Below, one piece after another: positions 19,901 through 29,386 of a stretch of DNA of 64,000 bases. The notes beneath the pieces are model-generated. The model saw only the letters and a list, made by a program, of their open reading frames with translations, ran no database searches and was not told the origin of the DNA. The DNA lies in contig NZ_HF536772.1 in assembly GCF_000312665.1 (NCBI RefSeq), positions 2,565,136 to 2,629,135 on the forward strand, given 5' to 3'. This stretch comes from Rhizobium mesoamericanum STM3625 (GTDB lineage: Bacteria > Pseudomonadota > Alphaproteobacteria > Rhizobiales > Rhizobiaceae). The position numbers and the translations under genes are program-made. The stretch's first letter is position 1. Each line of letters opens with the position of its first letter.

Positions 19901-21091
19901 TCAATCCTCCTGCTGGCGCTCACCCTTTCGAAACGGGCTGTGCTCTGTCAGGATCTCGTTCATGTGCTCGATGTCGTCGCGCTCCCGCTCGAGATAGTCG
20001 GCGATCGCGCGCCGCAGCCCGGCATGCGCGACGAAGTGCGCCGAGTGAGTTGTCACCGGCAGGTAACCTCGGGCCAGCTTATGTTCACCCTGCGCGCCGG
20101 CTTCCACTCGCTTGAGGCCTTTTTCAAGGGCAAAATCGATTGCCTGATGGTAGCAGACTTCGAAATGCAGAAACGGGTGGTCTTCAACGCAGCCCCAATG
20201 ACGACCATAGAGAGTGTCACCGCCGATGAAATTGATCGCGCCTGCAATATAGCGACCATTCCGCTTCGCCATCACCAGCAGGATATCATCGGGCATGCGC
20301 TCGCCGATCAGCGAGTAGAACTTCCGTGTCAGATAGGGCCGGCCCCACTTTCTCCCGCCAGTGTCCATGTAGAAGGCGAAGAACTGGTCCCAGATCCGTT
20401 CGGTCAGGTCGCTGCCGGTCAGCCAATCGATACTGATACCGTTTTCGAGCGCGGTGCGGCGTTCCTTGCGAAGTGCCTTGCGCTTGCGTGATGCAAGCGT
20501 TTCGAGAAATTCCTCGTGATTGGCGTAGCCTTCATTGATGAAATGGAACTGCTGATCGGTCCTGTGCAGGTAGTCCTCGCCCTCGAAGATGCCGATTTCG
20601 TCCTCGGGAACGAACGTTATATGAGCAGAAGAGACGCCAAGCCGGCGCACGACTTCCTTGAGGCTCTCGGCTATGGCGTGCTGGATCGGCAGGCGTTGAA
20701 GACCTTCGGCGACAAGCAGACGCGGGCCGGTCGCGGGCGTAAAGGGAATGGAGCATTGCAGTTTCGGATAATAGCGTCCGCCCGCCCGCTGGAAAGCATC
20801 GGCCCAGCCGTGGTCGAAAACGTATTCGCCCTGGCTATGGTTCTTGAGATAGCCGGGCAGGGCACCGATGAGCTCGCCTTTGTCGGTTTCCAGTAGAAGA
20901 TGGTGACCCATCCAGCCGGTCTGTGCGGTCGCCGATCCTGATTCCTCCAGCGAGGACAGGAAAGCATGCGACACGAAGGGATTGTAGGCGAGTGTGCCGC
21001 CGTTCGGGGAAGTCCCGGAAAGCTTCGACCAGCTCTCCGGGGTAATCGCGGTGAAAGACCGCTCGATGCGGATTGAAAGTTCGTCTGTCAT
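19901..21091 (-). CDS. DUF482/GNAT-fold peptidogalycan biosynthesis-like protein
   Basis: A 396-residue cytoplasmic protein of the DUF482 family, which has an N-acyltransferase-like fold related to FemAB. Recognisable segments are N-P-F-V-S-H-A-F-L-S-S-L-E-E-S-G near residue 37, the Y-Y-P-K-L-Q-C-S-I-P-F-T-P-A-T-G-P-R-L-L region near 107 and the H-F-I-N-E-G-Y loop. Members are conserved in proteobacteria but their substrate is not established. It lies 53 bases upstream of the HIT gene and 78 bases after GDPD. Confidence 0.8.
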   Translation of the reverse strand: MTDELSIRIERSFTAITPESWSKLSGTSPNGGTLAYNPFVSHAFLSSLEESGSATAQTGWMGHHLLLETDKGELIGALPGYLKNHSQGEYVFDHGWADAFQRAGGRYYPKLQCSIPFTPATGPRLLVAEGLQRLPIQHAIAESLKEVVRRLGVSSAHITFVPEDEIGIFEGEDYLHRTDQQFHFINEGYANHEEFLETLASRKRKALRKERRTALENGISIDWLTGSDLTERIWDQFFAFYMDTGGRKWGRPYLTRKFYSLIGERMPDDILLVMAKRNGRYIAGAINFIGGDTLYGRHWGCVEDHPFLHFEVCYHQAIDFALEKGLKRVEAGAQGEHKLARGYLPVTTHSAHFVAHAGLRRAIADYLERERDDIEHMNEILTEHSPFRKGERQQED

Positions 21092-21169
21092 GGGGCGAAT
21101 GCGAGACCGTTTGGGAGGAGAATAGGGCTCACCAACAGTCTGCGCATGATCTTGTCCAAAAAGCGAGCA

Positions 21170-21889
21170 TCAAACCGATACGCGCGGATCGAATCCCTCG
21201 AATGTCATCTGGTCGGCATTCTCAAAGGTATGCTTGCGACCCTTTTCGTCACGCACGGTCCAGGTGATGACCACGATGCCCTTCTCGCGTTGCGCCGTGA
21301 TGAACGGATTAGGCAGGTCGGCGAAGAAATAGGAAATGAAGTCAAGTCCGAGTTCCATGGCCTTTTCATGCACTTCGAATTCTTGCGCTTTGTTGCCACC
21401 TGCCGTTAGGCCAAGCGGATAAGGAGCATTGAGTGCCTTCAAGTCGCGAAGCAGCCAATGGTCGAAGCTCATGAGGGCGACTTTGCCTTCGTATCCTTCT
21501 AGAACATCGAGAACGGCTTCTGCAAATCCCTCGTCATCGGCCTCGCGCCCCTTCAGTTCGATAACCAAGGGAACTTGGCCCTTTACCAGATCGAGAAGTT
21601 GCCGCAGCGTGGGGACCTTGTCGGCCGTTCCACCGACTGAGATGAGGCCGAGTTCTCGTGACGTCCGCTCGCGCACGTCTCCCTTTAGATTGCAGAGGCG
21701 CTCCAGGTCCTCGTCATGGAAGACAACCGGTACGCCATCGGACGCATAGTGCAGGTCGCATTCGATAGCGAAGCCTGCGTCGACCGCGCGCGAAAAGGCC
21801 GAGAGCGTGTTTTCCCACACTGCCTTGTTGAGGTCATGAAAGCCGCGGTGGGCGACCGGCTGTTCCTTAAGCCATTCAGCTGAGGTCAT
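21170..21889 (-). CDS. Glycerophosphodiester phosphodiesterase
   Basis: A 239-residue GDPD-family enzyme that would split glycerophosphodiesters into glycerol 3-phosphate and an alcohol. The metal and catalytic motif A-H-R-G is at residues 13-16, E-N-T near 27-29, and E-C-D-L-H and F-H-D-E-D-L follow in the expected order. No signal peptide is seen, suggesting a cytoplasmic enzyme. Its start overlaps the stop of the RidA gene by one base (TGATG), so the two are translationally coupled. Confidence 0.9.
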   Translation of the reverse strand: MTSAEWLKEQPVAHRGFHDLNKAVWENTLSAFSRAVDAGFAIECDLHYASDGVPVVFHDEDLERLCNLKGDVRERTSRELGLISVGGTADKVPTLRQLLDLVKGQVPLVIELKGREADDEGFAEAVLDVLEGYEGKVALMSFDHWLLRDLKALNAPYPLGLTAGGNKAQEFEVHEKAMELGLDFISYFFADLPNPFITAQREKGIVVITWTVRDEKGRKHTFENADQMTFEGFDPRVSV

Positions 21890-22356
21890 CAGGCAATTTC
21901 CACGATCGCATCGATTTCGACAGCAGCATTCATCGGCAGAGCGGCCATGCCGACGGCGGCTCGTGCATGCCTTCCGGCCTCACCGAGAACGCCTGCGATC
22001 AGGTTGGAGGCGCCATTGAGGACGAGGTGCTGTTCCACGAAGTCGGGCGTCGAGGCTACGAAGCCGTTAAGCTTGAGGACGCGCTTGATGCGGCCAAGAT
22101 CGCCGCCAAGAGCGGCGCGCGCCTGGGCGAGAATGTTGATGGCGCAGAGTTCTGCAGCCCGCTGCCCGGTCGTAACGTCAACATTCTTGCCCAGATGGCC
22201 AAGGACGGCGATCTTGCCATTCTCGAGCGGCAGTTGCCCGGAGATGTAGAGGAGGTTCCCGCTGATAACATAGGGAACGTAGTTTGCGGCCGGTGCGGCT
22301 GCCTCAGGCAGGGATATCCCCATTTCTTTCAGGCGCGCATTGATTTGATCGGACAT
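21889..22356 (-). CDS. RidA/YjgF-type enamine-imine deaminase family protein
   Basis: A 155-residue protein of the YER057c/YjgF (RidA) superfamily, in the longer subgroup with an N-terminal M-S-D-Q-I-N-A-R-L-K-E-M-G-I-S-L-P. Core motifs include L-L-Y-I-S-G-Q-L-P and the Q-A-R-A-A-L-G segment. Family members hydrolyse reactive enamines from PLP enzymes, but this subgroup often lacks the canonical arginine, so activity is uncertain. GGAGAGGAAA precedes the ATG. It heads the four-gene minus-strand group and diverges from the EipB gene. Confidence 0.87.
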   Translation of the reverse strand: MSDQINARLKEMGISLPEAAAPAANYVPYVISGNLLYISGQLPLENGKIAVLGHLGKNVDVTTGQRAAELCAINILAQARAALGGDLGRIKRVLKLNGFVASTPDFVEQHLVLNGASNLIAGVLGEAGRHARAAVGMAALPMNAAVEIDAIVEIA

Positions 22357-22493
22357 TTTCCTCTCCGCTTTTATTGTCAATAGTTCTAAAATTATGCATC
22401 AAGGCTTGGAATCTAGATTGTGACATTTTCGAGCCTCGATTTGGCCGAAAGCGTTCTTATAACATTGCAGGCGAGTGCAACAGGAGATTGTCA

Positions 22494-23330
22494 ATGTTCC
22501 GATCGAGTCTTGCCGCAGTTCTTTTGGCGAGCGTTTCGACGACCGCCTTTGCGGCTGCGCCAGCGACCAGCGCCGCGATTGCGACGGGCCTCGTCGCTCA
22601 TCGGGCGGTCTACGATCTGGAATTGAAGGATGCTTCCGAACGCTCCGGGATCTCCGGCATGTCGGGCCGTATGGTTTATGAGTTCGACGGCAACTATTGC
22701 ACGGGCTTCACGACGAGCTTCCGGTTTGTGACGCAGATCGACACGGGCGATGCCGTTCGCGTCAGCGACCAGCAGACGAAAACTTTCGAGAACCTCAAGG
22801 ATCGACGGTTCACGTTCGACACGAAATCCTTCACTGACGACCAGCTCGACAAGGAGGTCAATGGTGCCGCGCAGGATCAGGCTGAAGGGATGAAGGTTGC
22901 TCTGACCCAACCAACCAGCAAGGAATTGCAGCTCGCCGCGAGCCGGTTCCCGACGGAGCATATGTTGGACGTGATCGAGAACGCCAAGGCTGGCAAGCGC
23001 CTGTTCGAGGCGCGCGTCTTCGACGGCTCGGATGATGGCGACAAGGCGCTGGTAACGACAACCGTCGTCGGCAAGCAGGTGGCGCCTGCGAAAGATGAGG
23101 CCGATGCGGGCAATGCGGGAGCCTTTGCCAAGGCTGCCTTCTGGCCGGTTACGATCTCGTATTTCAATGAGAACACAAAGACGGACGCTTTGCCTGTCTA
23201 CCGGATGTCGTTCAAGCTCTACGAAAACGGCATTACGCGCGATTTGACGATGGACTATGGCGACTTTGTCTTAACCGGTCGGCTGGCGAAGCTCGAACTG
23301 CTCGACAGCAAACCGGCGGCCTGCAAATAA
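22494..23330 (+). CDS. eipB: EipB/DUF1849 periplasmic cell-envelope integrity protein
   Basis: A 278-residue exported protein with a signal peptide (M-F-R-S-S-L-A-A-V-L-L-A-S-V... cleaved near A-F-A-A). The mature region L-V-A-H-R-A-V-Y-D-L-E-L and G-R-M-V-Y-E-F-D-G-N-Y-C-T-G matches DUF1849, represented by EipB of Brucella, a spiral beta protein needed for envelope stability. Two cysteines (in Y-C-T-G and P-A-A-C-K at the end) match the disulphide described for that family. AGGAGA precedes the ATG. It diverges from the RidA gene. Confidence 0.85.
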   Translation: MFRSSLAAVLLASVSTTAFAAAPATSAAIATGLVAHRAVYDLELKDASERSGISGMSGRMVYEFDGNYCTGFTTSFRFVTQIDTGDAVRVSDQQTKTFENLKDRRFTFDTKSFTDDQLDKEVNGAAQDQAEGMKVALTQPTSKELQLAASRFPTEHMLDVIENAKAGKRLFEARVFDGSDDGDKALVTTTVVGKQVAPAKDEADAGNAGAFAKAAFWPVTISYFNENTKTDALPVYRMSFKLYENGITRDLTMDYGDFVLTGRLAKLELLDSKPAACK

Positions 23331-23435
23331 TCGTCGGCGTACGCTCGTCGCGACAATTGTCGGTATGTCTAAGTAAACCCTCTCTATGCTACGAATCCGG
23401 AATGGCGCTGATTTGGGCGTAAGAGTCGGATTGGA

Positions 23436-24149
23436 GTGAGGATCTTGGCAATACGGCATGGTATATTGGGTGGCATCTCAACCGGCCTGGTGGCGCTGAC
23501 ATGGCTCGCAAGCGCTCCCGCATGGGGGGCGAATTGCAGCAGCGCGCCGGTGGCAGGCATCGATTGGGGTGGATGCAGCAAGAAGAATGTCATGTTGCAG
23601 GGGAGCGACTTTCGTGGTGCCAACCTTGCTGACGCCGATCTTAGTCTGACCAATCTCAGCGGCACGAACCTGACCTCCGCGAATCTGGAAAAGGCGACGC
23701 TGGTGCGCGCCTGGTTCACGGGCGCGCAGGCCGGTAACGCGAACTTCTCGAAAATCGAAGCCTATCGGTCCGGCTTCGAGAGTGTTTTTGCGGAGGGGGC
23801 CTCGTTCGCCGGCGCGGAGCTGCAGCGTGCCAATTTCAACGGCGCAAAGCTCACGGGCGCGAATTTCGAGAAAGCCGAGCTCGGTCGTGCGAATTTCAGC
23901 AAGGCGGTGCTGACAGGCGCGACGTTTTCGCTCGCCAATCTTTCGCGTGCCGACCTCAGCGGCGCCACCTTTGACGGGCCGATCGCGTTCGATCGTGCTT
24001 TCATGTTTTTGACGCGAATCGAAGGGCTTGATCTATCCGCTGCAACCGGTCTTGAACAAGCGCAGGTCGATCTCGCATGCGGCGATGCGAAGACCAAATT
24101 GCCGGTCGGCCTTTCAGCGCCGGCAACCTGGCCCTGCGCCTCCGATTGA
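23436..24149 (+). CDS. Exported pentapeptide-repeat protein
   Basis: A 237-residue protein with a signal peptide (hydrophobic segment near 8-30, cleaved around A-W-G-A) and a long run of pentapeptide repeats of the A-(N/D)-(L/F)-x-x type from about residue 50 to 185, which would form a right-handed quadrilateral beta-helix. An irregular insert (W-F-T-G-A-Q-A-G near 90) and cysteines in N-C-S-S, W-G-G-C, V-D-L-A-C and W-P-C suggest disulphides outside the helix. Function unknown. The start is GTG at 23436 or TTG at 23445; neither has a strong ribosome site. Confidence 0.75.
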   Translation: MRILAIRHGILGGISTGLVALTWLASAPAWGANCSSAPVAGIDWGGCSKKNVMLQGSDFRGANLADADLSLTNLSGTNLTSANLEKATLVRAWFTGAQAGNANFSKIEAYRSGFESVFAEGASFAGAELQRANFNGAKLTGANFEKAELGRANFSKAVLTGATFSLANLSRADLSGATFDGPIAFDRAFMFLTRIEGLDLSAATGLEQAQVDLACGDAKTKLPVGLSAPATWPCASD

Positions 24150-24372
24150 CGGAACGTCGTGGGGACATGCCAATAGGGGTGGTTCCCGCTTCCTTTGTCG
24201 CTTTTTTCACAGGAAGCCTTGCTTTTCCGCAAAAGGGGAGGTAAGGGCACCCGCATTCCACACGTAAGGCATGGGATTGTCCGGGAGAAATCCGGATCGT
24301 TCCGCCCGGTGGCGTCCTCGAAGAGGGTGCTGTTAGCCTTGCGGAGGTTCAACCGGAAAAGGATAACAAGGC
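24150..24372 (+). promoter_or_regulatory. Leader region of rpsB
   Basis: No gene is seen in these 223 bases. They contain a local hairpin TCCGG/CCGGA near 24280-24296 enclosed by a possible long-range pairing of GCACCC (24247-24252) with GGGTGC (24326-24331), ending at GGAGG upstream of rpsB. S2 genes in other bacteria have autoregulatory leaders, so a structured leader is plausible. Confidence 0.35.
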
Positions 24373-25140
24373 ATGGCATTGCCCGATTTTTCTATGCGCC
24401 AGCTCCTCGAAGCAGGCGTCCACTTCGGCCACCAGACTCACCGCTGGAACCCGAAGATGAAGCCGTACATTTTCGGCGATCGTAACAACATCCACATCAT
24501 CGACCTCGCTCAGACCGTTCCGATGCTGTCGCGCGCCCTGCAGGTTGTCTCCGACACCGTTGCTCGTGGCGGCCGCGTTCTCTTCGTCGGCACCAAGCGC
24601 CAGGCTTCCGAGCTGATCGCTGACTCGGCCAAGCGTTCCGCTCAGTACTACGTCAACTCGCGTTGGCTCGGCGGCATGATGACCAACTGGAAGACGATCT
24701 CCAACTCGATCCAGCGCCTGCGCAAGCTCGACGAGATCCTTGCTTCCGAGCAGTCGGGCTACTCCAAGAAGGAGCGCCTGAACCTCGAGCGCGAGCGCGA
24801 AAAGCTCGACAAGGCTCTCGGTGGTATCAAGGACATGGGCGGCACGCCCGACCTGATGTTCATCGTCGATACCAACAAGGAAAAGATCGCGATCGACGAA
24901 GCCAAGCGCCTCGGCATTCCGGTTGTAGCGATCATCGACTCGAACTGCGATCCTGATCTGATCGATTACCCGATCCCGGGCAACGACGACGCTTCGCGCG
25001 CCATCGCTCTCTACTGCGACCTGATCGCGCGTGCTGCCATCGATGGTATCGCACGTCAGCAGAGCTCTTCGGGCCGCGACCTCGGCGCTTCGATCGAAGC
25101 TCCGGTTGAGCCGGCACTCGAAGGCGAAGCCGAAGCCTGA
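24373..25140 (+). CDS. rpsB: 30S ribosomal protein S2
   Basis: A 255-residue S2 protein, starting [26 protein letters not shown], with the family signatures G-H-Q-T and D-x-N-C-D-P in [20 protein letters not shown]. It binds the 30S body near the mRNA exit with S1. It begins the long run rpsB-tsf-pyrH-frr-uppS-cdsA-rseP-bamA-lpx. Its codon use is strongly biased, as expected of a highly expressed gene. Confidence 0.98.
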   Translation: MALPDFSMRQLLEAGVHFGHQTHRWNPKMKPYIFGDRNNIHIIDLAQTVPMLSRALQVVSDTVARGGRVLFVGTKRQASELIADSAKRSAQYYVNSRWLGGMMTNWKTISNSIQRLRKLDEILASEQSGYSKKERLNLEREREKLDKALGGIKDMGGTPDLMFIVDTNKEKIAIDEAKRLGIPVVAIIDSNCDPDLIDYPIPGNDDASRAIALYCDLIARAAIDGIARQQSSSGRDLGASIEAPVEPALEGEAEA

Positions 25141-25191
25141 TAGAAGAAGCAGGCGGGCCCAGAGGTTCGCCATGCTTTCCAGAGGTTGGGA

Positions 25192-25226
25192 AAGGCCGCT
25201 CGCGACTCTAGAAGTTCGGCGGCCTT
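25192..25226 (+). terminator. Stem-loop in the rpsB-tsf spacer (attenuator candidate)
   Basis: AAGGCCGC (25192-25199) pairs perfectly with GCGGCCTT (25219-25226), loop 19 bases, followed by GACTGTTT. A second bulged hairpin, TATGAC (25274-25279) with GTCATA (25297-25302), lies downstream. The rest of this 241-base spacer has no gene. Confidence 0.35.
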
Positions 25227-25381
25227 GACTGTTTCAGGCGGGAGAATCCAGTCTCTCGCCATACAAGTTTCGTTATGACGCGTCTTTCATCACGCTGTCA
25301 TACATACAGGTACATTTCGTGCCTCAATCCGGTGCCGCACCGCCTTCGCGGGCCACCGTTTGAACCGACAAGAGGAAGCTT

Positions 25382-26308
25382 ATGACCGAGATTACGGCTG
25401 CACTGGTGAAGGAACTGCGCGAGAAGTCCGGCGCAGGAATGATGGACTGCAAGAAGGCGCTGATGGAAAACAACGGCGACATCGAAGCGGCGATCGACTG
25501 GCTGCGCGCCAAGGGCATTGCCAAGGCCGACAAGAAGGCTGGCCGCGCCGCCGCTGAAGGCCTGATCGCCATCGCCGGCGCCGGCCACAAGGCTGTCGTC
25601 GTTGAGCTCAACTCGGAAACCGACTTCGTTGCCCGTAACGATGCCTTCCAGGATCTCGTCCGCGGCATCGCCAACGTTGCGCTGTCGACCGATGGCACGG
25701 TTGAAGCCGTCGCGGCTGCGACCTACCCGGCATCCGGCAAGCCGGTCGCAGACACCATCAAGGACGCGATCGCAACCATCGGCGAAAACATGACGCTGCG
25801 CCGCGCTGCCAAGCTCGAAGTCGAGCATGGCGTTGTCGCGACCTACATCCACAACGCTGCTGGCGAAGGCATCGGCAAGCTCGGCGTTCTTGTTGCCCTG
25901 AAGTCGGAAGGCGACAAGGCCGTTCTGACCTCGATCGGTCGCCAGGTCGCCATGCACATCGCTGCGACCAACCCGCTCGCCATCCGCGCTGAAGAAGTTG
26001 ACGCGGCGGTTGCCGAGCGCGAACGCAACGTCTTCATCGAGCAGGCTCGCGAATCCGGCAAGCCGGAAGCCATCATCGAAAAGATGGTCGAAGGCCGCAT
26101 GCGCAAGTTCTTCGAAGAGGTTGCTCTGCTCTCGCAAGCTTTCGTGATCAACCCCGACCTGACGGTCGGCGCTGCGGTCAAGGAAGCTGAAAAGGAAGCC
26201 GGCGCTAAGATCGAAGTCGTTGGCATGGCACGTCTTCTCCTCGGTGAGGGTGTCGAGAAGGAAGAAAGTGACTTCGCTGCAGAAGTGGCTGCGGTCGCCA
26301 AGGGCTGA
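25382..26308 (+). CDS. tsf: Elongation factor Ts
   Basis: A 308-residue EF-Ts, the nucleotide exchange factor for EF-Tu. The N-terminal module has [19 protein letters not shown] and the T-D-F-V motif (S-E-T-D-F-V-A-R-N) that intrudes into EF-Tu. The usual H-I-A-A-T-N-P segment and C-terminal coiled region follow. It is separated from rpsB by 241 bases with stem-loops and from pyrH by 92 bases with a hairpin. Confidence 0.98.
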   Translation: MTEITAALVKELREKSGAGMMDCKKALMENNGDIEAAIDWLRAKGIAKADKKAGRAAAEGLIAIAGAGHKAVVVELNSETDFVARNDAFQDLVRGIANVALSTDGTVEAVAAATYPASGKPVADTIKDAIATIGENMTLRRAAKLEVEHGVVATYIHNAAGEGIGKLGVLVALKSEGDKAVLTSIGRQVAMHIAATNPLAIRAEEVDAAVAERERNVFIEQARESGKPEAIIEKMVEGRMRKFFEEVALLSQAFVINPDLTVGAAVKEAEKEAGAKIEVVGMARLLLGEGVEKEESDFAAEVAAVAKG

Positions 26309-26330
26309 TCGACCTATACATGTGAAAACC

Positions 26331-26362
26331 GAAGGGCATCGCGTGACAACGCGGTGCCCTTC
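26331..26362 (+). terminator. Strong hairpin between tsf and pyrH
   Basis: GAAGGGCATCGCG (26331-26343) pairs with CGCGGTGCCCTTC (26350-26362), 13 pairs including one G-U, with a six-base loop. There is no T run, so partial termination or mRNA processing is more likely than full termination. Confidence 0.45.
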
Positions 26363-26400
26363 GTGTATCCGGCAGACAGATAAATATACGAGGAGCCACG

Positions 26401-27123
26401 ATGTCGTCAGAGCCTGTTTACAAGCGCGTTCTACTCAAGGCTTCCGGCGAAGCCCTCATGGGCAGCCAGGGATTTGGAATTGATGTAGCGGTCGCAGACC
26501 GCATTGCAGCCGACATAGCCGAGGCGCGACAGATGGGCGTGGAAGTCGGCGTGGTCGTCGGCGGTGGCAACATCTTCCGTGGCGTTGCGGTTGCCTCCAA
26601 GGGCGGCGATCGCGTCACGGGCGACCACATGGGAATGCTCGCGACCGTCATCAATGCGCTGGCGCTGGCAACGTCGCTGCGCAAACTGAACATCGATACT
26701 GTCGTTTTGTCGGCCATTGCCATGCCCGAGCTTTGCGAGAGCTTTTCGCAGCGTGCAACGCTCTATCACCTGTCGCTTGGCCGCGTCGTGATCTTCGCGG
26801 GCGGTACGGGCAACCCGTTCTTCACGACGGACTCGGCAGCGGCGCTGCGCGCGGCCGAAATGGGGGCGGAGGCGATCTTTAAGGGAACTCAGGTCGATGG
26901 TATTTATTCGGCTGATCCGAAAAAGGATCCTGAAGCGACCCGCTTCGACCATCTGACGCACAAGGAAGTCCTTGATAAGGGACTGGCCGTCATGGACGTT
27001 GCGGCAGTGGCCCTCGCACGGGAGAATGCCATTCCGATCATCGTCTTCTCGATCCACGAGAAGGGTGGTTTTGCTGAAATCCTCAAGGGCGGTGGCCTCA
27101 AGACCGTCGTCTCTGATAACTGA
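26401..27123 (+). CDS. pyrH: Uridylate kinase
   Basis: A 240-residue UMP kinase of the amino-acid kinase fold. It phosphorylates UMP to UDP in pyrimidine synthesis and is distinct from eukaryotic UMP/CMP kinases. Visible motifs are V-L-L-K-A-S-G-E-A-L-M-G at the N-terminus, V-V-V-G-G-G-N-I-F-R-G (ATP/UMP glycine loop), F-A-G-G-T-G-N-P-F-F-T-T-D-S-A-A and K-G-T-Q-V-D-G-I-Y-S-A-D-P-K. It lies between tsf and frr as in most bacteria. Confidence 0.97.
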   Translation: MSSEPVYKRVLLKASGEALMGSQGFGIDVAVADRIAADIAEARQMGVEVGVVVGGGNIFRGVAVASKGGDRVTGDHMGMLATVINALALATSLRKLNIDTVVLSAIAMPELCESFSQRATLYHLSLGRVVIFAGGTGNPFFTTDSAAALRAAEMGAEAIFKGTQVDGIYSADPKKDPEATRFDHLTHKEVLDKGLAVMDVAAVALARENAIPIIVFSIHEKGGFAEILKGGGLKTVVSDN

Positions 27124-27174
27124 TTGAGTGGGCGGCCGGCGTGCCGCAGCTTCTACCAAGACGGGAGCAATAAA

Positions 27175-27735
27175 ATGACTGAAGGCATCGACATCAAGGA
27201 ACTCAAGCGCCGTATGGACGGTGCGATTTCCGCGTTCAAGCACGATATCGCATCGCTGCGTACAGGCCGCGCCTCGGCCAACATTCTCGACCCCGTCATG
27301 GTCGAGGCCTACGGCTCGCGTGTGCCGCTGAATCAGGTTGCCAATATCACCGTGCCAGAGCCCCGCATGCTATCGGTCTCGGTATGGGACAAGTCGATGG
27401 TCAATGCGACCGACCGCGCGATCCGCGAATCGAATCTTGGCCTCAATCCGATCATTGATGGGCAGAACCTGCGCATCCCGCTGCCGGAACTGAATGAAGA
27501 GCGCCGCAAGTCGCTGGTGAAGGTCGCTCACGACTATGCCGAGAAGAGCAAGGTCGCGATTCGCCATGTGCGCCGTGACGGCATGGACGGCCTTAAGAAA
27601 GCCGAAAAAGACGGTGTGATTGGCCAGGACGAAAGCAGAGCGCAATCAGATCGTGTGCAGAAGATGACCGACGAGACGATTTCTGAGATCGACCGCTTGC
27701 TTGGCGACAAGGAAAAGGAAATCATGCAGGTTTGA
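27175..27735 (+). CDS. frr: Ribosome recycling factor
   Basis: A 186-residue RRF that splits post-termination ribosomes together with EF-G. Family segments are [40 protein letters not shown] and the long C-terminal helices. The length equals that of typical RRF. The chosen ATG follows GGGAGC; an upstream extension to 27124 is not coding-like. Confidence 0.97.
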   Translation: MTEGIDIKELKRRMDGAISAFKHDIASLRTGRASANILDPVMVEAYGSRVPLNQVANITVPEPRMLSVSVWDKSMVNATDRAIRESNLGLNPIIDGQNLRIPLPELNEERRKSLVKVAHDYAEKSKVAIRHVRRDGMDGLKKAEKDGVIGQDESRAQSDRVQKMTDETISEIDRLLGDKEKEIMQV

Positions 27736-27778
27736 GGCGCGCTGCGGCTGCGCCTTTGCTGCAAGAACCGGACGGGAA

Positions 27779-28525
27779 ATGTCGGAACGAACATTTTTGA
27801 CTGTGCCAGAACACGTTGCCATTATCATGGATGGCAATGGCCGATGGGCAAAGCAGCGCGGGCTTCCGCGGACGATGGGGCACCGAAAGGGCGTTGACGC
27901 CGTGCGCGAGACTGTGCGCGCTGCGGGGGACGCGGGGATCAAGTATCTCACGCTCTTTGCTTTTTCATCGGAGAACTGGCGCCGTCCGGAAACTGAGGTT
28001 TCCGATCTCCTCGGATTGCTGAAGGCCTTCATTCGTCGCGACCTGGCGGAGCTCCATCGCCAGAACGTGCGCGTGAAGGTGATCGGCGACCGCCATAGTC
28101 TCAAGAGCGATATCCTCGATCTTCTCGTCGACGCAGAAGAGACGACGAAGTCGAACACCGCGCTGACCCTCGTCATCGCCTTTAATTATGGGGCGCGCGA
28201 CGAAATCGCTCGCGCAATGGCAAGTCTTGCGCGTGACGTGGAGGCAGGACGGCTGAGGGCGCAGGACATTTCTCCCGCGCTCATCGATGCGCGGCTTGAC
28301 ACGGCAGGCATCCCCGATCCCGATCTGATCATTCGCACCAGCGGTGAAGAGCGCCTCTCCAATTTCCTTCTCTGGCAGGCCGCTTACTCCGAGTTCATTT
28401 TCGTTCCCGAGTATTGGCCAGATTTTAGCAGGGACATTTTCTATTCGGCGTTGGAGACCTTCGCGTCACGTGACCGGCGTTTCGGCGGCCTGGTGGCACA
28501 GACGAGTGCGGCAGTGGGCATCTGA
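27779..28525 (+). CDS. uppS: Undecaprenyl diphosphate synthase
   Basis: A 248-residue cis-prenyltransferase that extends farnesyl diphosphate with eight isopentenyl units to the carrier lipid for peptidoglycan and LPS. Catalytic D18 lies in [26 protein letters not shown] and [15 protein letters not shown] follow. Its stop overlaps the cdsA start by one base (TGATG), giving translational coupling. Confidence 0.96.
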   Translation: MSERTFLTVPEHVAIIMDGNGRWAKQRGLPRTMGHRKGVDAVRETVRAAGDAGIKYLTLFAFSSENWRRPETEVSDLLGLLKAFIRRDLAELHRQNVRVKVIGDRHSLKSDILDLLVDAEETTKSNTALTLVIAFNYGARDEIARAMASLARDVEAGRLRAQDISPALIDARLDTAGIPDPDLIIRTSGEERLSNFLLWQAAYSEFIFVPEYWPDFSRDIFYSALETFASRDRRFGGLVAQTSAAVGI

Positions 28526-29358
28526 TGCAGCAGGAGTTGAAGCTACGCCTTGTCTCCGGAGTGATACTTGCTGTCGTCGTTCTGCTCGCCACCTGGTATG
28601 GCGGAGTGGCGTTTAGCCTGTTGTCGGCATTGATCGGGCTGTTGATCTACTATGAATGGTCAACCATTACGAAGCTCGCCGCACAGCAGCCCGTCGCCAA
28701 TGCCATCGGTTGGATAGGGCAGGCAGCAATCGCTGTGGCCGTTGTTGCGGGCACCCTGGGATATTCTCTGCTTCTCCTGGTGCTCTTCTTCCTGATTGCC
28801 GTCGGCTTTGTGCTTGCGTCGGGCGTATCACGATGGTTTCCGACGGGGATGGTGTATGCCGGGCTTACAGGAATAGCACTTTCTGCTATCCGCGGTGCCG
28901 ATAGCGTCGGGCTCTTCGCGATGCTCTTCGTATTCGCAGTCGTGTGGTCGACAGACATCCTTGCCTATTTCGTGGGGCGCGCGATTGGCGGCCCGAAGCT
29001 GGCGCCGAAGATATCTCCTGGAAAGACATGGTCGGGCGCTATTGGCGGTGTCGTCTCGGCAGTGATCGCCGGCAGCCTGGTTGTCTATTTCGCGTTTCCG
29101 GAAAGCGTGGTGCTTTCGGCGCCGATCGCATTCATTCTGTCGGTCTGCAGCCAAACCGGCGATCTGTTTGAATCCTTCATCAAACGCCGCTTCGGCGTGA
29201 AGGATTCAAGCCATCTGATCCCTGGGCATGGCGGCGTCATGGACCGTGTCGACGGGCTCATTTTCGCCTCCTTTGCAGCGTTCTTGCTAGCTGGGTTTTT
29301 TTCGCTGATAAAAGGCGGCGAAATAATATCCCTCGGTGCAGCCTTGTTCGGCGTATAA
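28525..29358 (+). CDS. cdsA: Phosphatidate cytidylyltransferase
   Basis: A 277-residue polytopic membrane enzyme that makes CDP-diacylglycerol for all phospholipids. The signature S-F-I-K-R-R-F-G-V-K-D-S-S-H-L-I-P-G-H-G-G followed by V-M-D-R-V-D near the C-terminus is complete. About eight hydrophobic segments precede it. It sits between uppS and rseP as in most proteobacteria. Confidence 0.96.
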   Translation: MQQELKLRLVSGVILAVVVLLATWYGGVAFSLLSALIGLLIYYEWSTITKLAAQQPVANAIGWIGQAAIAVAVVAGTLGYSLLLLVLFFLIAVGFVLASGVSRWFPTGMVYAGLTGIALSAIRGADSVGLFAMLFVFAVVWSTDILAYFVGRAIGGPKLAPKISPGKTWSGAIGGVVSAVIAGSLVVYFAFPESVVLSAPIAFILSVCSQTGDLFESFIKRRFGVKDSSHLIPGHGGVMDRVDGLIFASFAAFLLAGFFSLIKGGEIISLGAALFGV

Positions 29359-29386
29359 TGTCTGCAAAGGCTGGCGGAAAGATCGG

